The notes below the pieces were generated by a model. The model worked only from the letters and a program-made list of their open reading frames with translations, was not told the DNA's origin and did not search any database. A program made the position numbers and the translations under genes. From the NCBI RefSeq assembly GCF_014384805.1, contig NZ_JACRSS010000001.1, forward strand, positions 310,001 through 374,000: a stretch of 64,000 nt of DNA, given 5' to 3'. This document shows, piece by piece, positions 17,441-26,500 of the stretch (its first letter is position 1; each line of letters opens with the position of its first letter). The DNA comes from Guopingia tenuis. Its GTDB lineage: Bacteria > Bacillota > Clostridia > Christensenellales > Christensenellaceae.

Positions 17441-19003
17441 ATGGACGAATTACAAAAGCTGCTGCAAGATACAAAGGATTTATCTCCCAAGGCGCGGCGG
17501 GAATTGCTTCTTCCCCGGCTTTCGCGGGGAGACATTTCGCGGATTTTTCATCTTCTGCTTGCCGGAAAGGAGCAGCGCGCCTTTTTGCGCCTGCTTTGCG
17601 ACCTTGCTCCTCAAAAGGAAATGCAGGAGATCATTCAGCATAATATTGAACTGCACCCGGAGGCTTTTCCCCGTCTTTTGCAGAGCGAGGATCCCAAAGT
17701 GCGCAAAACCTGCGCCCAGCTTCTGGGACGCGTGTGCCCCGATGCCTTTGCTCCGCATCTGCTTCATGCGCTGGCGGCAGAAAAGACGGATTTCGTCCGC
17801 CCCTCCATTCTTTTGGCGCTGGGAAATGCCCGCCATGCCGAGGGAGTCAGGGAAGCTCTCCGGGCCTTTGTCATTCCCGAGGGCGATGAAAAGCAGGTAA
17901 AGGAACAGCAGCTCGCCCTGCAAAAGGCACTCTCCTCCCTTTCGTCCTTAGAGAAGCCAGCCCTTCCTCTTGCCGGCGCCTGCAAGGGAAAAATTCTCTA
18001 TCTCAGCTGTCCCAACGCCCGGGTTACTGCCCTTGAAATGCAGGAACTGGGGTTTTCTCCTTCCGCGCCGGATCATCCCCGCGGCTATCTGTCCCTGCAA
18101 GGGGTTCCCTCTCTGGAGCGATTGTTTGAGGCGCGGACGTTTTTTGACGCCGGTTTTTTCTTTGGGAAATTTGACTCACTCTCTTCTGCCGTCGAGGCCG
18201 TTTCATCGCATAAGCTGGTGGGCGAAGTAGAATCCCTCTATGGGCGCAGCGACCTCACATACCGCGTAGAAACCATCTGCGATTTTGAGCCTATGGGGCA
18301 AAAGGAACGCAAGGCAACGGCCGAGGCCATTGCCGTCAATCTGGGGACGAGCTCCCGCCTTCAAAACAGCCCCTCGGCTTATTCTTTGGAGATCCGGCTG
18401 ATCGTCAGCCAAAAATATGTCTATGTTCTGCTGGTACCTGCCTGCGGAGAGCTGGATGCCCGCTTCACTTACCGCGCCCAGGCCATCAGCGCCTCCATTC
18501 ATCCGGCGGTTGCTGCATCCTGCGTCTATTTCTGTAAATCCTATTTGAAAGAAAAGGCCCATGTTTTGGATTGTTTCTGCGGCAGCGGGACGATGCTGTT
18601 CGAGCGGGCGCGCTATCCCTATCGTTCCTTAACCGGGGCGGATATTTCCCATCCCGCCCTGAAGGCGGCCCGGGCGAATGAGCGGCTGGCCCGGACGGGA
18701 GCGCATTTCCTCATCAAAAATGCGGTGACTCCCTTTGAAAAGCGCTATGATGAGGTGATCTGCAACATGCCCTTCGGCCTGCGGGTTTCCAGCCACGGAG
18801 AAAACCGAAGGCTCTATATGGATTTTCTCGATAATCTGGCAAGAACCCTGGCGCCCGGTGGAACTGCCTTTCTGTTCACCCACGAAAAAAAGCTCATCGC
18901 CGGTCTTTTGAAAAATAAATACCGCCTGCTGGAAAGAAAAACCTTCGCAGCCGGCGGCTTATACCCCAGCATGTTTATTGTGCAGCGCATTTCAGATAAC
19001 TAA
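17441..19003 (+). CDS. SAM-dependent RNA methyltransferase (UPF0020/Trm11-like) with N-terminal HEAT-like repeats
   Basis: The 520-residue protein has two parts. Residues about 1-170 are helical with HEAT-like units (DPKVRKTCAQLLGRV; DFVRPSILLALGNARHAEGV). The C-terminal half is a class I methyltransferase: DCFCGSGTMLFERA (SAM site, about residue 370), GADISHPALKAARAN, and the catalytic NMPFGLRVS, an NPPF-like motif of N-methylating RNA enzymes such as Trm14/RlmL. A central region (about 185-330) may be a degenerate THUMP-like domain. Target RNA unknown. It begins 7 bases after murG, so is co-transcribed, and its stop overlaps that of the convergent gene. Confidence 0.75.
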   Translation: MDELQKLLQDTKDLSPKARRELLLPRLSRGDISRIFHLLLAGKEQRAFLRLLCDLAPQKEMQEIIQHNIELHPEAFPRLLQSEDPKVRKTCAQLLGRVCPDAFAPHLLHALAAEKTDFVRPSILLALGNARHAEGVREALRAFVIPEGDEKQVKEQQLALQKALSSLSSLEKPALPLAGACKGKILYLSCPNARVTALEMQELGFSPSAPDHPRGYLSLQGVPSLERLFEARTFFDAGFFFGKFDSLSSAVEAVSSHKLVGEVESLYGRSDLTYRVETICDFEPMGQKERKATAEAIAVNLGTSSRLQNSPSAYSLEIRLIVSQKYVYVLLVPACGELDARFTYRAQAISASIHPAVAASCVYFCKSYLKEKAHVLDCFCGSGTMLFERARYPYRSLTGADISHPALKAARANERLARTGAHFLIKNAVTPFEKRYDEVICNMPFGLRVSSHGENRRLYMDFLDNLARTLAPGGTAFLFTHEKKLIAGLLKNKYRLLERKTFAAGGLYPSMFIVQRISDN

Positions 19004-19437
19004 TTGAGATATTTCCGGTAGACGCTTCTTTGGGCGTCTTCCATTTGTATCAGACGGTCCGCCAGATCTTTGGCCCGCTCATCCGCGTTTACATACCGTT
19101 CCTGATAATCCGAAAGCTCTTTATCTGCCATGCCGATACCCTTAAGCATCAGTTCCGACATATGCTCGTTTGAGGTATCAAACAAGGTGGATGCCGAAAC
19201 CATGCCCCATGTGTTCATCCGCATGAACATGGAAAGAGGTTTGGGCTCACCGCCCATCTCGTGAATGCGCTCGTTGGCTTCAAAGGCGATATATTGATAA
19301 TCCTCCCGCGTCCGGCGCATCTCCTCGCGGAACAAAACATCCTCGCTCTTTTTCATCAGCTCATCAATGGAACCCATCCCGATCTGCGCCCCGCGCAGAA
19401 TTTCCTGATATAGCTCCAGCGTCTGTTTTTGATCCAT
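19000..19437 (-). CDS. hypothetical all-helical protein
   Basis: A 145-residue, charged, methionine-rich protein predicted to be four or so amphipathic helices (LELYQEILRGAQIGMGSIDELM; REEMRRTREDYQYIAFEANERIHEM; SNEHMSELMLKGIGMADKEL), resembling a ferritin-like or DUF2383-like bundle. No catalytic motif seen and I do not recognise the family with confidence. Its stop codon overlaps the convergent methyltransferase stop (CTAA). It is downstream of the TIGR04086 membrane gene on the same strand. Confidence 0.7.
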   Translation of the reverse strand: MDQKQTLELYQEILRGAQIGMGSIDELMKKSEDVLFREEMRRTREDYQYIAFEANERIHEMGGEPKPLSMFMRMNTWGMVSASTLFDTSNEHMSELMLKGIGMADKELSDYQERYVNADERAKDLADRLIQMEDAQRSVYRKYLN

Positions 19438-19506
19438 TGGTTATTTTCCACCCCCATAATAGTAGCAATTCGCCTTATTATTATGGACGCGTGCCGGTTT
19501 CTTCAT

Positions 19507-19962
19507 TCAAGCTTTTTTTGCCGTTTTTTCCGGCTGCTTTACGAACACCTTGGAGAACACCATGGCCGTCAGCATGCCGATCACAACGCCCATTACCAGA
19601 TCTGCAAACATCATCATGATATCGCCGAATTGTCCGTCGATCAGCGAGAATGTCAGATATCCCAAAACGACATAGATCGCGCCTGCCATGATCCCCGCCA
19701 GAATTTTGCCCTCCGAAACGTTTCTGGAAGCAATCAAAGCGGCCAGGAAGATGCAGACGACTTTGATGGTCTGGTTTACGGCCCCGATTACTTCATTGCT
19801 GAGGCCCGCCTGTTTGACGATGACTGCAAAAATCAATACGCAGACGACCGTGACCACCAAGGCAAAAACCGCTCCCTTTATGGATTTTCCAACGGCTGCT
19901 TTCTGCGGCTTGCTGTTTTTATTTTCCTTTCGTTTTCCAGAGGCTCCCCGTGTGTTCTGCAT
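19507..19962 (-). CDS. TIGR04086 (YrzE-like) membrane protein
   Basis: A 151-residue protein with a basic N-terminal tail (to about residue 28) and four membrane helices; contains AALIASRNVSEGKILAGIMAGAIYVVLGYL, typical in part of the TIGR04086/YrzE family. These genes usually lie beside yajC and tgt in Firmicutes, as here, though a terminator stands between it and yajC. Function unknown. Confidence 0.8.
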   Translation of the reverse strand: MQNTRGASGKRKENKNSKPQKAAVGKSIKGAVFALVVTVVCVLIFAVIVKQAGLSNEVIGAVNQTIKVVCIFLAALIASRNVSEGKILAGIMAGAIYVVLGYLTFSLIDGQFGDIMMMFADLVMGVVIGMLTAMVFSKVFVKQPEKTAKKA

Positions 19963-20323
19963 AGCTCTTTGCTCCTTTACAACTTGTTTTCATTTTCCAA
20001 GAAAATACATAATGTACTAAATATCTATGGAAACCACACAAAAATTATTCATAGTTTGGAAACCCGCTGAAAAAACGATAGAAAATAAAAAAGGACTTTC
20101 GCATTCCTATGGAGAGATGTTGCAGCGTTTTATAAAATCCCTTCGCCATTCGAGTCTCTTTTCCGGGTTGCTCGTCCTTTTTCTTTCTCCTTTTTTTAAT
20201 TTGGTTTTCCTGACGAAATCCTCCTCATTTATCCGCGTCATTCTATTTCTAGTCAGCGCCCTTTCAACATCAAAAACGCGGCAGGATTTTCCGCCGCGTT
20301 TTTGATTTTTCGCTTTATTTGCG
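19963..20323. other. intergenic region between TIGR04086 gene and yajC
   Basis: About 360 A+T-rich bases. It contains the yajC terminator at its right end (20272-20305) and presumably the promoter of the TIGR04086 gene near its left end. Short open frames on both strands have no ribosome binding site or recognisable product. Nothing else seen. Confidence 0.6.
20272..20305 (-). terminator. terminator after yajC
   Basis: CAAAAACGCGGCAGGATTTTCCGCCGCGTTTTTG: an AACGCGGC/GCCGCGTT-type stem with A/T tails on both sides, so it can work in both directions. It follows the yajC stop by about 20 bases. Confidence 0.88.
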
Positions 20324-20620
20324 TTACATGTCCGCTTCCACATCTGCGGACTCTACCGTTGCGATAGCGCCCTTTGCGAAAACGATCTTGCATTTGTCCG
20401 GGCCGGTTTCAATGGTAACCAGATCCTCTTTCAGAGAAACAATTTTTCCATAAATCCCGCCAATGGTCTTGATGGTGTCGCCTTCTTTCAGGTTGGTCAG
20501 CATCTCACGGATCTTTTTATCCCGTTTTCTCTGAGGGACGATAATCAGGAGAACAAAGATAACCAGAATCGCGATGGGCAAAATAATCGTTGATAAATTT
20601 GAAGCAGTCGTTGCATCCAT
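20324..20620 (-). CDS. yajC: preprotein translocase subunit YajC
   Basis: A 98-residue single-span membrane protein that associates with SecDF in the Sec translocase. Helix at about residues 10-28, then the signature PQRKRDKKIREMLTNLKEGDTIKTIGGIYGKIVSL. Downstream of tgt in the standard order. Confidence 0.95.
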   Translation of the reverse strand: MDATTASNLSTIILPIAILVIFVLLIIVPQRKRDKKIREMLTNLKEGDTIKTIGGIYGKIVSLKEDLVTIETGPDKCKIVFAKGAIATVESADVEADM

Positions 20621-20746
20621 AGCCTATAAATCTTCCTTTCCTCGCATTAACAAGAAATGCTTTCTCTAATTTTTTGCACTTCCATCATAATAATGGAAAT
20701 TTCAGGGCCTGTCAACCAAAATTCGGGGAAGTTTATAAATTAAACC

Positions 20747-21856
20747 TTAGTAACCGAGCTTTTGAAATTTCTCTTTCTTATATTCCGGGAAATAACCTCC
20801 CAGAATCGCCTCCCGGGCTCCTTCCATCAGCTTCACCGTGAAATGGATATTATGCAGCGAAAGCAACATTCCGCCCAAAATTTCTCCCGCTTTCAAAAGA
20901 TGGCGGATATAGGCCCGTGTAAAATTCCGGCAGGCATAGCAGTCGCATTCCGGATCCAAAGGCGAAAAATCGCGGGCATATTCCGCGTTGCGCACAACCT
21001 TTTTCCCCTGGCTTGTGAGGGCCGTTCCGTTTCTGGCAATACGCGTCTGCAGGACGCAGTCGAACATATCGACGCCCCGCTCGATCCCCTCCAGCAGGCA
21101 GTCCGGTGTTCCAACGCCCATGAGATACCGCGGCTTGTTCCGCTCCAAAAGCGGGGTCACCACCTCCAAAAGCTCATACATCTTTGCCTTGGGTTCCCCC
21201 ACACTTAGCCCGCCGATGGCATTTCCGGGAAAATCCATGGAATTGATGGCAAGGGCGCTCTCCCGCCGGAGATCGGCAAACATGCCGCCCTGCACAATGC
21301 CGAACAGCGCCTGATTCCGGCTGGTTTTGGCCTTTTGGCAGCGCTCTGCCCAGCGGTGCGTCCGCTCCATAGAGTTTTTTGTATATTCATATGTGGCAGG
21401 ATACGGGGTACATTCGTCAAAGGCCATGATGATATCTGCGCCCAGATTCTGCTCAATCTGCATCACCTTTTCCGGCGTCAGCGTATGCGCCGATCCATCC
21501 AGATGACTCTTAAAATGCGCCCCCTTCTCCGTCAGCCGGCGAAGCTCTCCCAGGCTGAACACCTGAAAGCCGCCGCTGTCCGTCAGGATGGGCTTATCCC
21601 AGTGCATAAACTGATGCAGACCGCCCGCCTCCTTTACCAGCTCATCCCCCGGCCGAAGATAGAGATGATAGGTATTGGCCAGCAAAATCTGCGCGCCGCA
21701 TTCCTCAACCTGCTGCGTCGTCAGGGCTTTAACGGCCGCCTGCGTTCCGACAGGCATATATACCGGCGTTTTAATATCGCCATGAGGCGTATGCAAAACA
21801 CCTGCCCGCGCGCCTGTCTTTTCGCATTCCTTTAGTACTTCAAATTCAAACATCAT
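20747..21856 (-). CDS. tgt: queuine/preQ1 tRNA-guanine transglycosylase
   Basis: Exchanges guanine-34 of GUN-anticodon tRNAs for preQ1. The 369-residue enzyme shows YMPVGTQAAVKAL, LANTYHLYLRPG, LTDSGGFQVFSL (general acid/base Asp), DECTPYP, GGLSVGEPK and the nucleophile region MGVGTPDCLLEGIERGVDMFDC. The zinc site is CDCYAC plus the downstream His in LLSLHNI. Start at ATG 21856 follows AAGGAAAATCA; a second ATG is the next codon. Normally next to queA, but here about 6.4 kb of inserted genes separate the two. Confidence 0.96.
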   Translation of the reverse strand: MMFEFEVLKECEKTGARAGVLHTPHGDIKTPVYMPVGTQAAVKALTTQQVEECGAQILLANTYHLYLRPGDELVKEAGGLHQFMHWDKPILTDSGGFQVFSLGELRRLTEKGAHFKSHLDGSAHTLTPEKVMQIEQNLGADIIMAFDECTPYPATYEYTKNSMERTHRWAERCQKAKTSRNQALFGIVQGGMFADLRRESALAINSMDFPGNAIGGLSVGEPKAKMYELLEVVTPLLERNKPRYLMGVGTPDCLLEGIERGVDMFDCVLQTRIARNGTALTSQGKKVVRNAEYARDFSPLDPECDCYACRNFTRAYIRHLLKAGEILGGMLLSLHNIHFTVKLMEGAREAILGGYFPEYKKEKFQKLGY

Positions 21857-22041
21857 TGATTTTCCTTTTTCATATAGTTCAAGCATACCGGGTATAATGA
21901 TACCATATTTTTAACAGGAATGAAAACAAAAAAGTAAAAATAAAACAAATGCGGTGCGGCCTTCCCTTATATTCCTTTTCGGGCGTTTTATCTTGTGCTC
22001 CCTTTTTTCAATGAAATCATCCGCCTATAAAACTTTTCTGC

Positions 22042-22073
22042 AAAAAAAGAAGGCGGCCCAGCCTTCTTTTTTT
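22042..22073 (-). terminator. terminator after the DUF2325 gene
   Basis: Perfect 13-bp stem AAAAAAAGAAGGC / GCCTTCTTTTTTT with a six-base loop, 15 bases past the DUF2325 stop on the minus strand. Confidence 0.9.
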
Positions 22074-22087
22074 CTAATGCAATATTA

Positions 22088-22387
22088 TTATTGGCAGGCA
22101 GAGCATCCGGAACAATGCTCGCAGAGGATTTTATTGAGTGCCGAGGCACTGCTGGAATGGCAGCGGCATACGGGAATGTTAAAACGTTTGGCCTCGCCAA
22201 TGGCACTGATCACCATTTTATGGGAGACAGTGTTGGTGAACAATATCAAAAGATCCGGAACCCCCATTTTTCTTTTCAAGGCTCCATTTTCCTTGACAAA
22301 TACTTTCGCCTTGCAGCCGTGCTGTTTACAGATCGCCTGATATTTGCAGACCATGCATTCGTTGCCTCCGACGATAACGACGCTCAT
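22088..22387 (-). CDS. DUF2325 domain protein with C-terminal cysteine cluster
   Basis: A 99-residue protein starting MSVVIVGGNECMVCKYQAICKQHGCKAKVF, in the DUF2325 style, with LLILFTNTVSHKMVISAI in the middle, ending in a cysteine-rich tail (CRCHSSS then CEHCSGCSACQ). Nine or so cysteines and one histidine suggest metal or Fe-S binding. Family function is not established. Members often sit near iron or metal transport genes. A 16-bp dyad overlaps its promoter. Confidence 0.82.
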   Translation of the reverse strand: MSVVIVGGNECMVCKYQAICKQHGCKAKVFVKENGALKRKMGVPDLLILFTNTVSHKMVISAIGEAKRFNIPVCRCHSSSASALNKILCEHCSGCSACQ

Positions 22388-22410
22388 ACTACACCTCGCT
22401 TTCTCATAAT

Positions 22411-22432
22411 ATTATAGTTAGTATTGACTAAC
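22411..22432 (-). promoter_or_regulatory. DtxR/MntR-like operator dyad abutting a -10 box
   Basis: GTTAGTATTGACTAAC (22417-22432) is an inverted repeat GTTAGT-N4-ACTAAC. On the minus strand it directly precedes TATAAT (22411-22416), 24 bases upstream of the DUF2325 start. The -35 region is poor. TTAG/CTAA half sites resemble operators of iron/manganese DtxR-family regulators; that link is inference. Confidence 0.55.
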
Positions 22433-22545
22433 CAAAATATATCATACATCTTCCTCCCCTGTCAATAGTCTTTGCCAAATTTTGTGATAATCCGCCGTTT
22501 TTCGCATAGAGATAAACAAAAATTCAAGGAGGAAGGAAAAAAGCA

Positions 22546-23352
22546 ATGATTGCTTTTTATTTTTCCGGAACCGGAAATTCAGAATATATCGCCCGAAAAT
22601 TCAGCGCACAAATGGATATTCCCTGTCATTCCATTGAAGAGAATCTGCGCTTTCACGAATTGTTGATCCGGCATAGCCGGATTGTCATCTGCTATCCCAT
22701 CTATTGCTCCGGAATCCCCCGCCTGATGCGGGAATTTGCCCAAAAATACCGCAAGGATTTTTATCAAAAGCAGGTTCTTGTATTCTGCACACAGATGCTC
22801 TATTCTGGAGACGGTGCCCGGGCCTTTCTGGACCTTTTTCCTGAAAATTGGCTGATCCTCGCCTATGCGGAGCATTTTTTTATGCCTAACAATATCTGCA
22901 ATGTCTTTCCGGCGTGGACCTTTGGGAAAAAGGTTGTTACTCATGAGATCCGCCGTGCCAACCGAAAAATCGAGAAGATCCAGCAGGATCTTTATGCCGG
23001 GAAGGTGCGGCGCCGCGGATGCAATCCCTTATCCCGCAGGCTCGGATGGTGGCAACGCAAATATTTCCCTGCGACTGAGGAGAAAGCCAAAGACAATGTC
23101 CGCATCCATTCCGATTGCATCGGCTGCGGACGATGTGCCCGGAACTGCCCCGTACAGAATCTTTTATGGAAGGATGGGCACATTCTCCCCCAGGGAAACT
23201 GTATGTTCTGTTATCGATGTGTCAATTTATGTCCGCAAAAAGCAATCACAGTCGTTTACCACCGGCCCGTATCGGCACAGTATAAAGGGCCTGTTGCGCA
23301 GAAGGAAAGGCATTCTTTGGGCAAATATGCACCGAAATATGAGAGAAAATAA
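22546..23352 (+). CDS. EFR1-type flavodoxin-ferredoxin fusion
   Basis: A 268-residue electron-transfer protein. Residues 1-170: flavodoxin-like domain starting IAFYFSGTGNSEYIARKF (FMN phosphate loop). Residues about 185-245: two 4Fe-4S clusters, CIGCGRCARNCP and CMFCYRCVNLCP, each with CxxCxxCxxxCP spacing. This is the EFR1 family architecture. Strong RBS AAGGAGGAAGG. Redox partner unknown. Divergent from the DUF2325 gene; the two share an intergenic region with the dyad. Confidence 0.9.
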   Translation: MIAFYFSGTGNSEYIARKFSAQMDIPCHSIEENLRFHELLIRHSRIVICYPIYCSGIPRLMREFAQKYRKDFYQKQVLVFCTQMLYSGDGARAFLDLFPENWLILAYAEHFFMPNNICNVFPAWTFGKKVVTHEIRRANRKIEKIQQDLYAGKVRRRGCNPLSRRLGWWQRKYFPATEEKAKDNVRIHSDCIGCGRCARNCPVQNLLWKDGHILPQGNCMFCYRCVNLCPQKAITVVYHRPVSAQYKGPVAQKERHSLGKYAPKYERK

Positions 23353-23486
23353 AAGCCGGGGGAAACAAAACGCGGACAGGAATAACAATTTCCTTTTCAG
23401 CCAGCCTTTTGATAAGCGAACATTTTAAATACCCAACCGAACCAATACTCTTCCAAAGTTTGCCCACATAATATCTGAAAAAACAC

Positions 23487-23520
23487 GCGGCGCTGGGAGG
23501 CTTTTCCCCTGCGCCGCTTT
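23487..23520 (+). terminator. terminator between EFR1 gene and helicase (convergent)
   Basis: GCGGCGC (23487-23493) pairs with GCGCCGC (23511-23517), extended by GGG/CCC inside, and followed by TTTTCTCTTCT on the plus strand. The rest of 23353-23571 shows nothing. Confidence 0.7.
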
Positions 23521-23571
23521 TCTCTTCTGGGCTTTCATTATGTTTGAGGCAGGCCGCCAATGTAAACGCCA

Positions 23572-26500
23572 TTACAAGACGCCGCCAACCAATGTTTTGA
23601 TAAACTCCTGTTTGGCAAAAAGGATCTGTATTAGTTTGCTCTCCTGCTGCCAGTTCAGTGGTTCGGAATGACAGCAGGTATTGCGCAGCTTTCGGAATTC
23701 TTCCAGCTCCTCAGCATAGACTTTCCACCATTGGTCGTCACAAACCTGTTTAAATAGGACAGCCCTGCGGGACGCCAATTTGGAACGTAATTCTGCCTTA
23801 TTTAAAAGCGATGTAAAGGTACCGGTGGTGGCATGTTGTTCTTTTATGTCACAAAGCTTTCCTTGGGTCGTCTTCTCATTTGGAAACAGCGCTTTTAGTT
23901 TCCCCAAGAGCATTTCTTTCAGCATAGATTCCATTGTCTTGCAAAACAGAATACCGGCGCAGGATGCATCAATATCTTCCAGATTATATCGCTTTCTCAT
24001 CATGGAAAACAATTCATGCAGCCGAATGCTGTGAGTAAGCCGTTGCTGAATTTCCATCGGCAAGCACTTCATATCAGATGAGGAAAGGCCAAATGCCGCC
24101 AACTGTTCCGGTGTGAGCGGGCTGTTTTTCCACAAACCGTCCAGCTCTTGAAAAAGAGGTGCCGCCAAGGTGTCTTCCAATTTCCCATCCATGGTCAAAG
24201 ACTCTGCGCCAGGCACTTCTTTTAGCAAGCGTTCTATCTGCTTTTCATTTTTTTGCGCATCGGAGCTGTCTGCCGCTTTTTGCAGGGCACGAACCGCATA
24301 GCTATCCAGAATTCCCTTTACCTTTCGAAACAGCTCAGAATGCTGCCAAACGGTATAATCGCCGATCACATATAGGCGGTATTTTGCTCTGGTAACCGCC
24401 ACATTGACGATATTCGTGTTTACCCACCGAACCGCCGACAAAGCGTTCTTATCACATCCAAGCAGAAAAATAACCTGATCAGCCTCTTTGCCCTGAAAGG
24501 TATGCACGGTTCCGATGCTCTTTTCTGTCCACTCCGCAAACCGAGCGTCCTCCCTATATTCCGGCTGAGACCGAATCATTTTTTTCATACCATCCCGTAC
24601 GGAAGTAAACGGAGTTATAACAAAAAGACTTGGCACATCTTCGGTTAGCTGAAAAGCTTTCCGGATAAGTTCCCATGCCTTTCTTCCCTGAGCTTCCACA
24701 AAATGATCTTTGTCCGCTTTGCTGTTTTCGCTTCCGCTGACATTGATCCACCCAGAACTGCTCCGGCAGAACTTGGCTTCTTTTTCCGGCCCCGGCGGAG
24801 CAGTCTGCTGTTTCATCATTTGGTTATAAGATAACGCATTGGATAACTCAAACATAGGGCTGATACAGCGCCGATGCACGACCAAAGGGCATCCTACCCA
24901 GGTTTTCTGTTCACCATCGACATAGGTTGTCCCCACAGTATTCAGCCGATCTGCGAATCCTTGGACAGAGTGAGTTTTGGATTGATAATATACGGTATAA
25001 TCGTTTTGAATCACCCGTTTAATCAAATCCAGTTCATCTGTCACAACCGGCTCTACCTGTTTAGGATCGCCAACCACGATAGCGCGGCGGCATCGATAAA
25101 GGGAACCCAAAGCCATCTGCGGTGCAGCTTGTCCGGCTTCGTCGATGATCAGACAGCCGATTTCCCCAGGCCGGCGAATGGAAGACAGCATGTTACCTGC
25201 CGACGCGAATGTAGTGGAAAGTACAGGTGTTAACAGAAATACCGTGTTCAGCAAAGAACCGAAAGCCGCTTCCCGGTCGCGCTGTGAAACCGTTACTACT
25301 TTTTTATCGTCATCTCTGGGCTCTTTCCAGAACAGCAGCAGATTCTTAAAATTCCATAGACAGGCCTTAGACCCAAGTAAAAACGCCTTATGCAGCTTTA
25401 ACGCCTCATAGAACAATTTTTCCCGTTCCCGATTATAGGCTGCTGTATGCCAGGGATTCGCAACCTGTGCTGCGGTAGATTCTTTTTCCTCATCACTATC
25501 ATACAGACGGAAGAACTTTTCATCCAATACTGTCATCGCCTGATCGCCGCATTGCTCAGAAACCTCTTTCAGTAGCAATACATAGGAGTCATGATCCTCT
25601 ATAATTTTCTTTGAAAACTCTTCTATTTGCCGATGCAGCTGATCTGCCTGGTCAAGACATATTTTTCGTTTTTCCAAAAGCATGTTTCGTTGATCTTCAA
25701 GGCTGCTTATCACATCTTCCTGTGCATCACATTCCCGAGTTTGCTGTTCCAGCTTCCGTTGCAGTTGCTCCACTTTCACTATCCCATCCTGAAGGCACCG
25801 TTCCGCCATGGCTAATGCTTTATAATGTTTCTGGATAGTATCAGAAAGCATGGAGGGCCGATGGATAATTTCAAGGATGATATCTCGGAATCGACGTTTG
25901 TTTTCCAGATCCATAATTTGCTGACGGAGATTTTGAATCTGGTTTTTAATATCAATTTGATTCTTATCTTGTAGAAATTGCTCATGTCGTAAACCGGCCA
26001 ATTTCTGCTGATAATCTTTCAAAATCTGTTCTTCCAACTTGGACTGCTGGGCCAGCTTCTGCAGTTCCTCCAGCATTTCCTGTTCATTCTGCTCCATCTG
26101 CGCCTTAAGGGTTCTAGTCTCTTGAATTTCATTCTCCAGCGATGCTTTTTGTTCTGCAAAATGTTTTCTCGCGCCACTGATCTTTTGGAGCTCTTGTTCC
26201 ATTTGTGTGACTTTTTCACGCTGGCTCTTAAAACGCAAAACGGCATTTTTATAATTCTCTTTATGCCGCTGAATGCTTTCGTTGGATCCAAAGCTCCCGA
26301 TATAAGTCTTTAAGACCGCATACATATACTCTTTCAGATTGCTCATCTTCCCAAACGGTGCAGAAATCAATCCCCAGCGATCCCATTCCCCATCCTTTTT
26401 TTTCGCCAGATCGTTGGCCAGCTTTGTAAAATAAATATCGGGATATGTCCGAGATTCGCGTCTTCCTTCTTGTTGGTTCCATACGAAATAAGCCTCTGGT

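Noticed and set aside
20107..20343. 78-codon basic open frame across the yajC terminator
   Set aside because: Runs through the terminator and the yajC stop, low complexity, no ribosome binding site.
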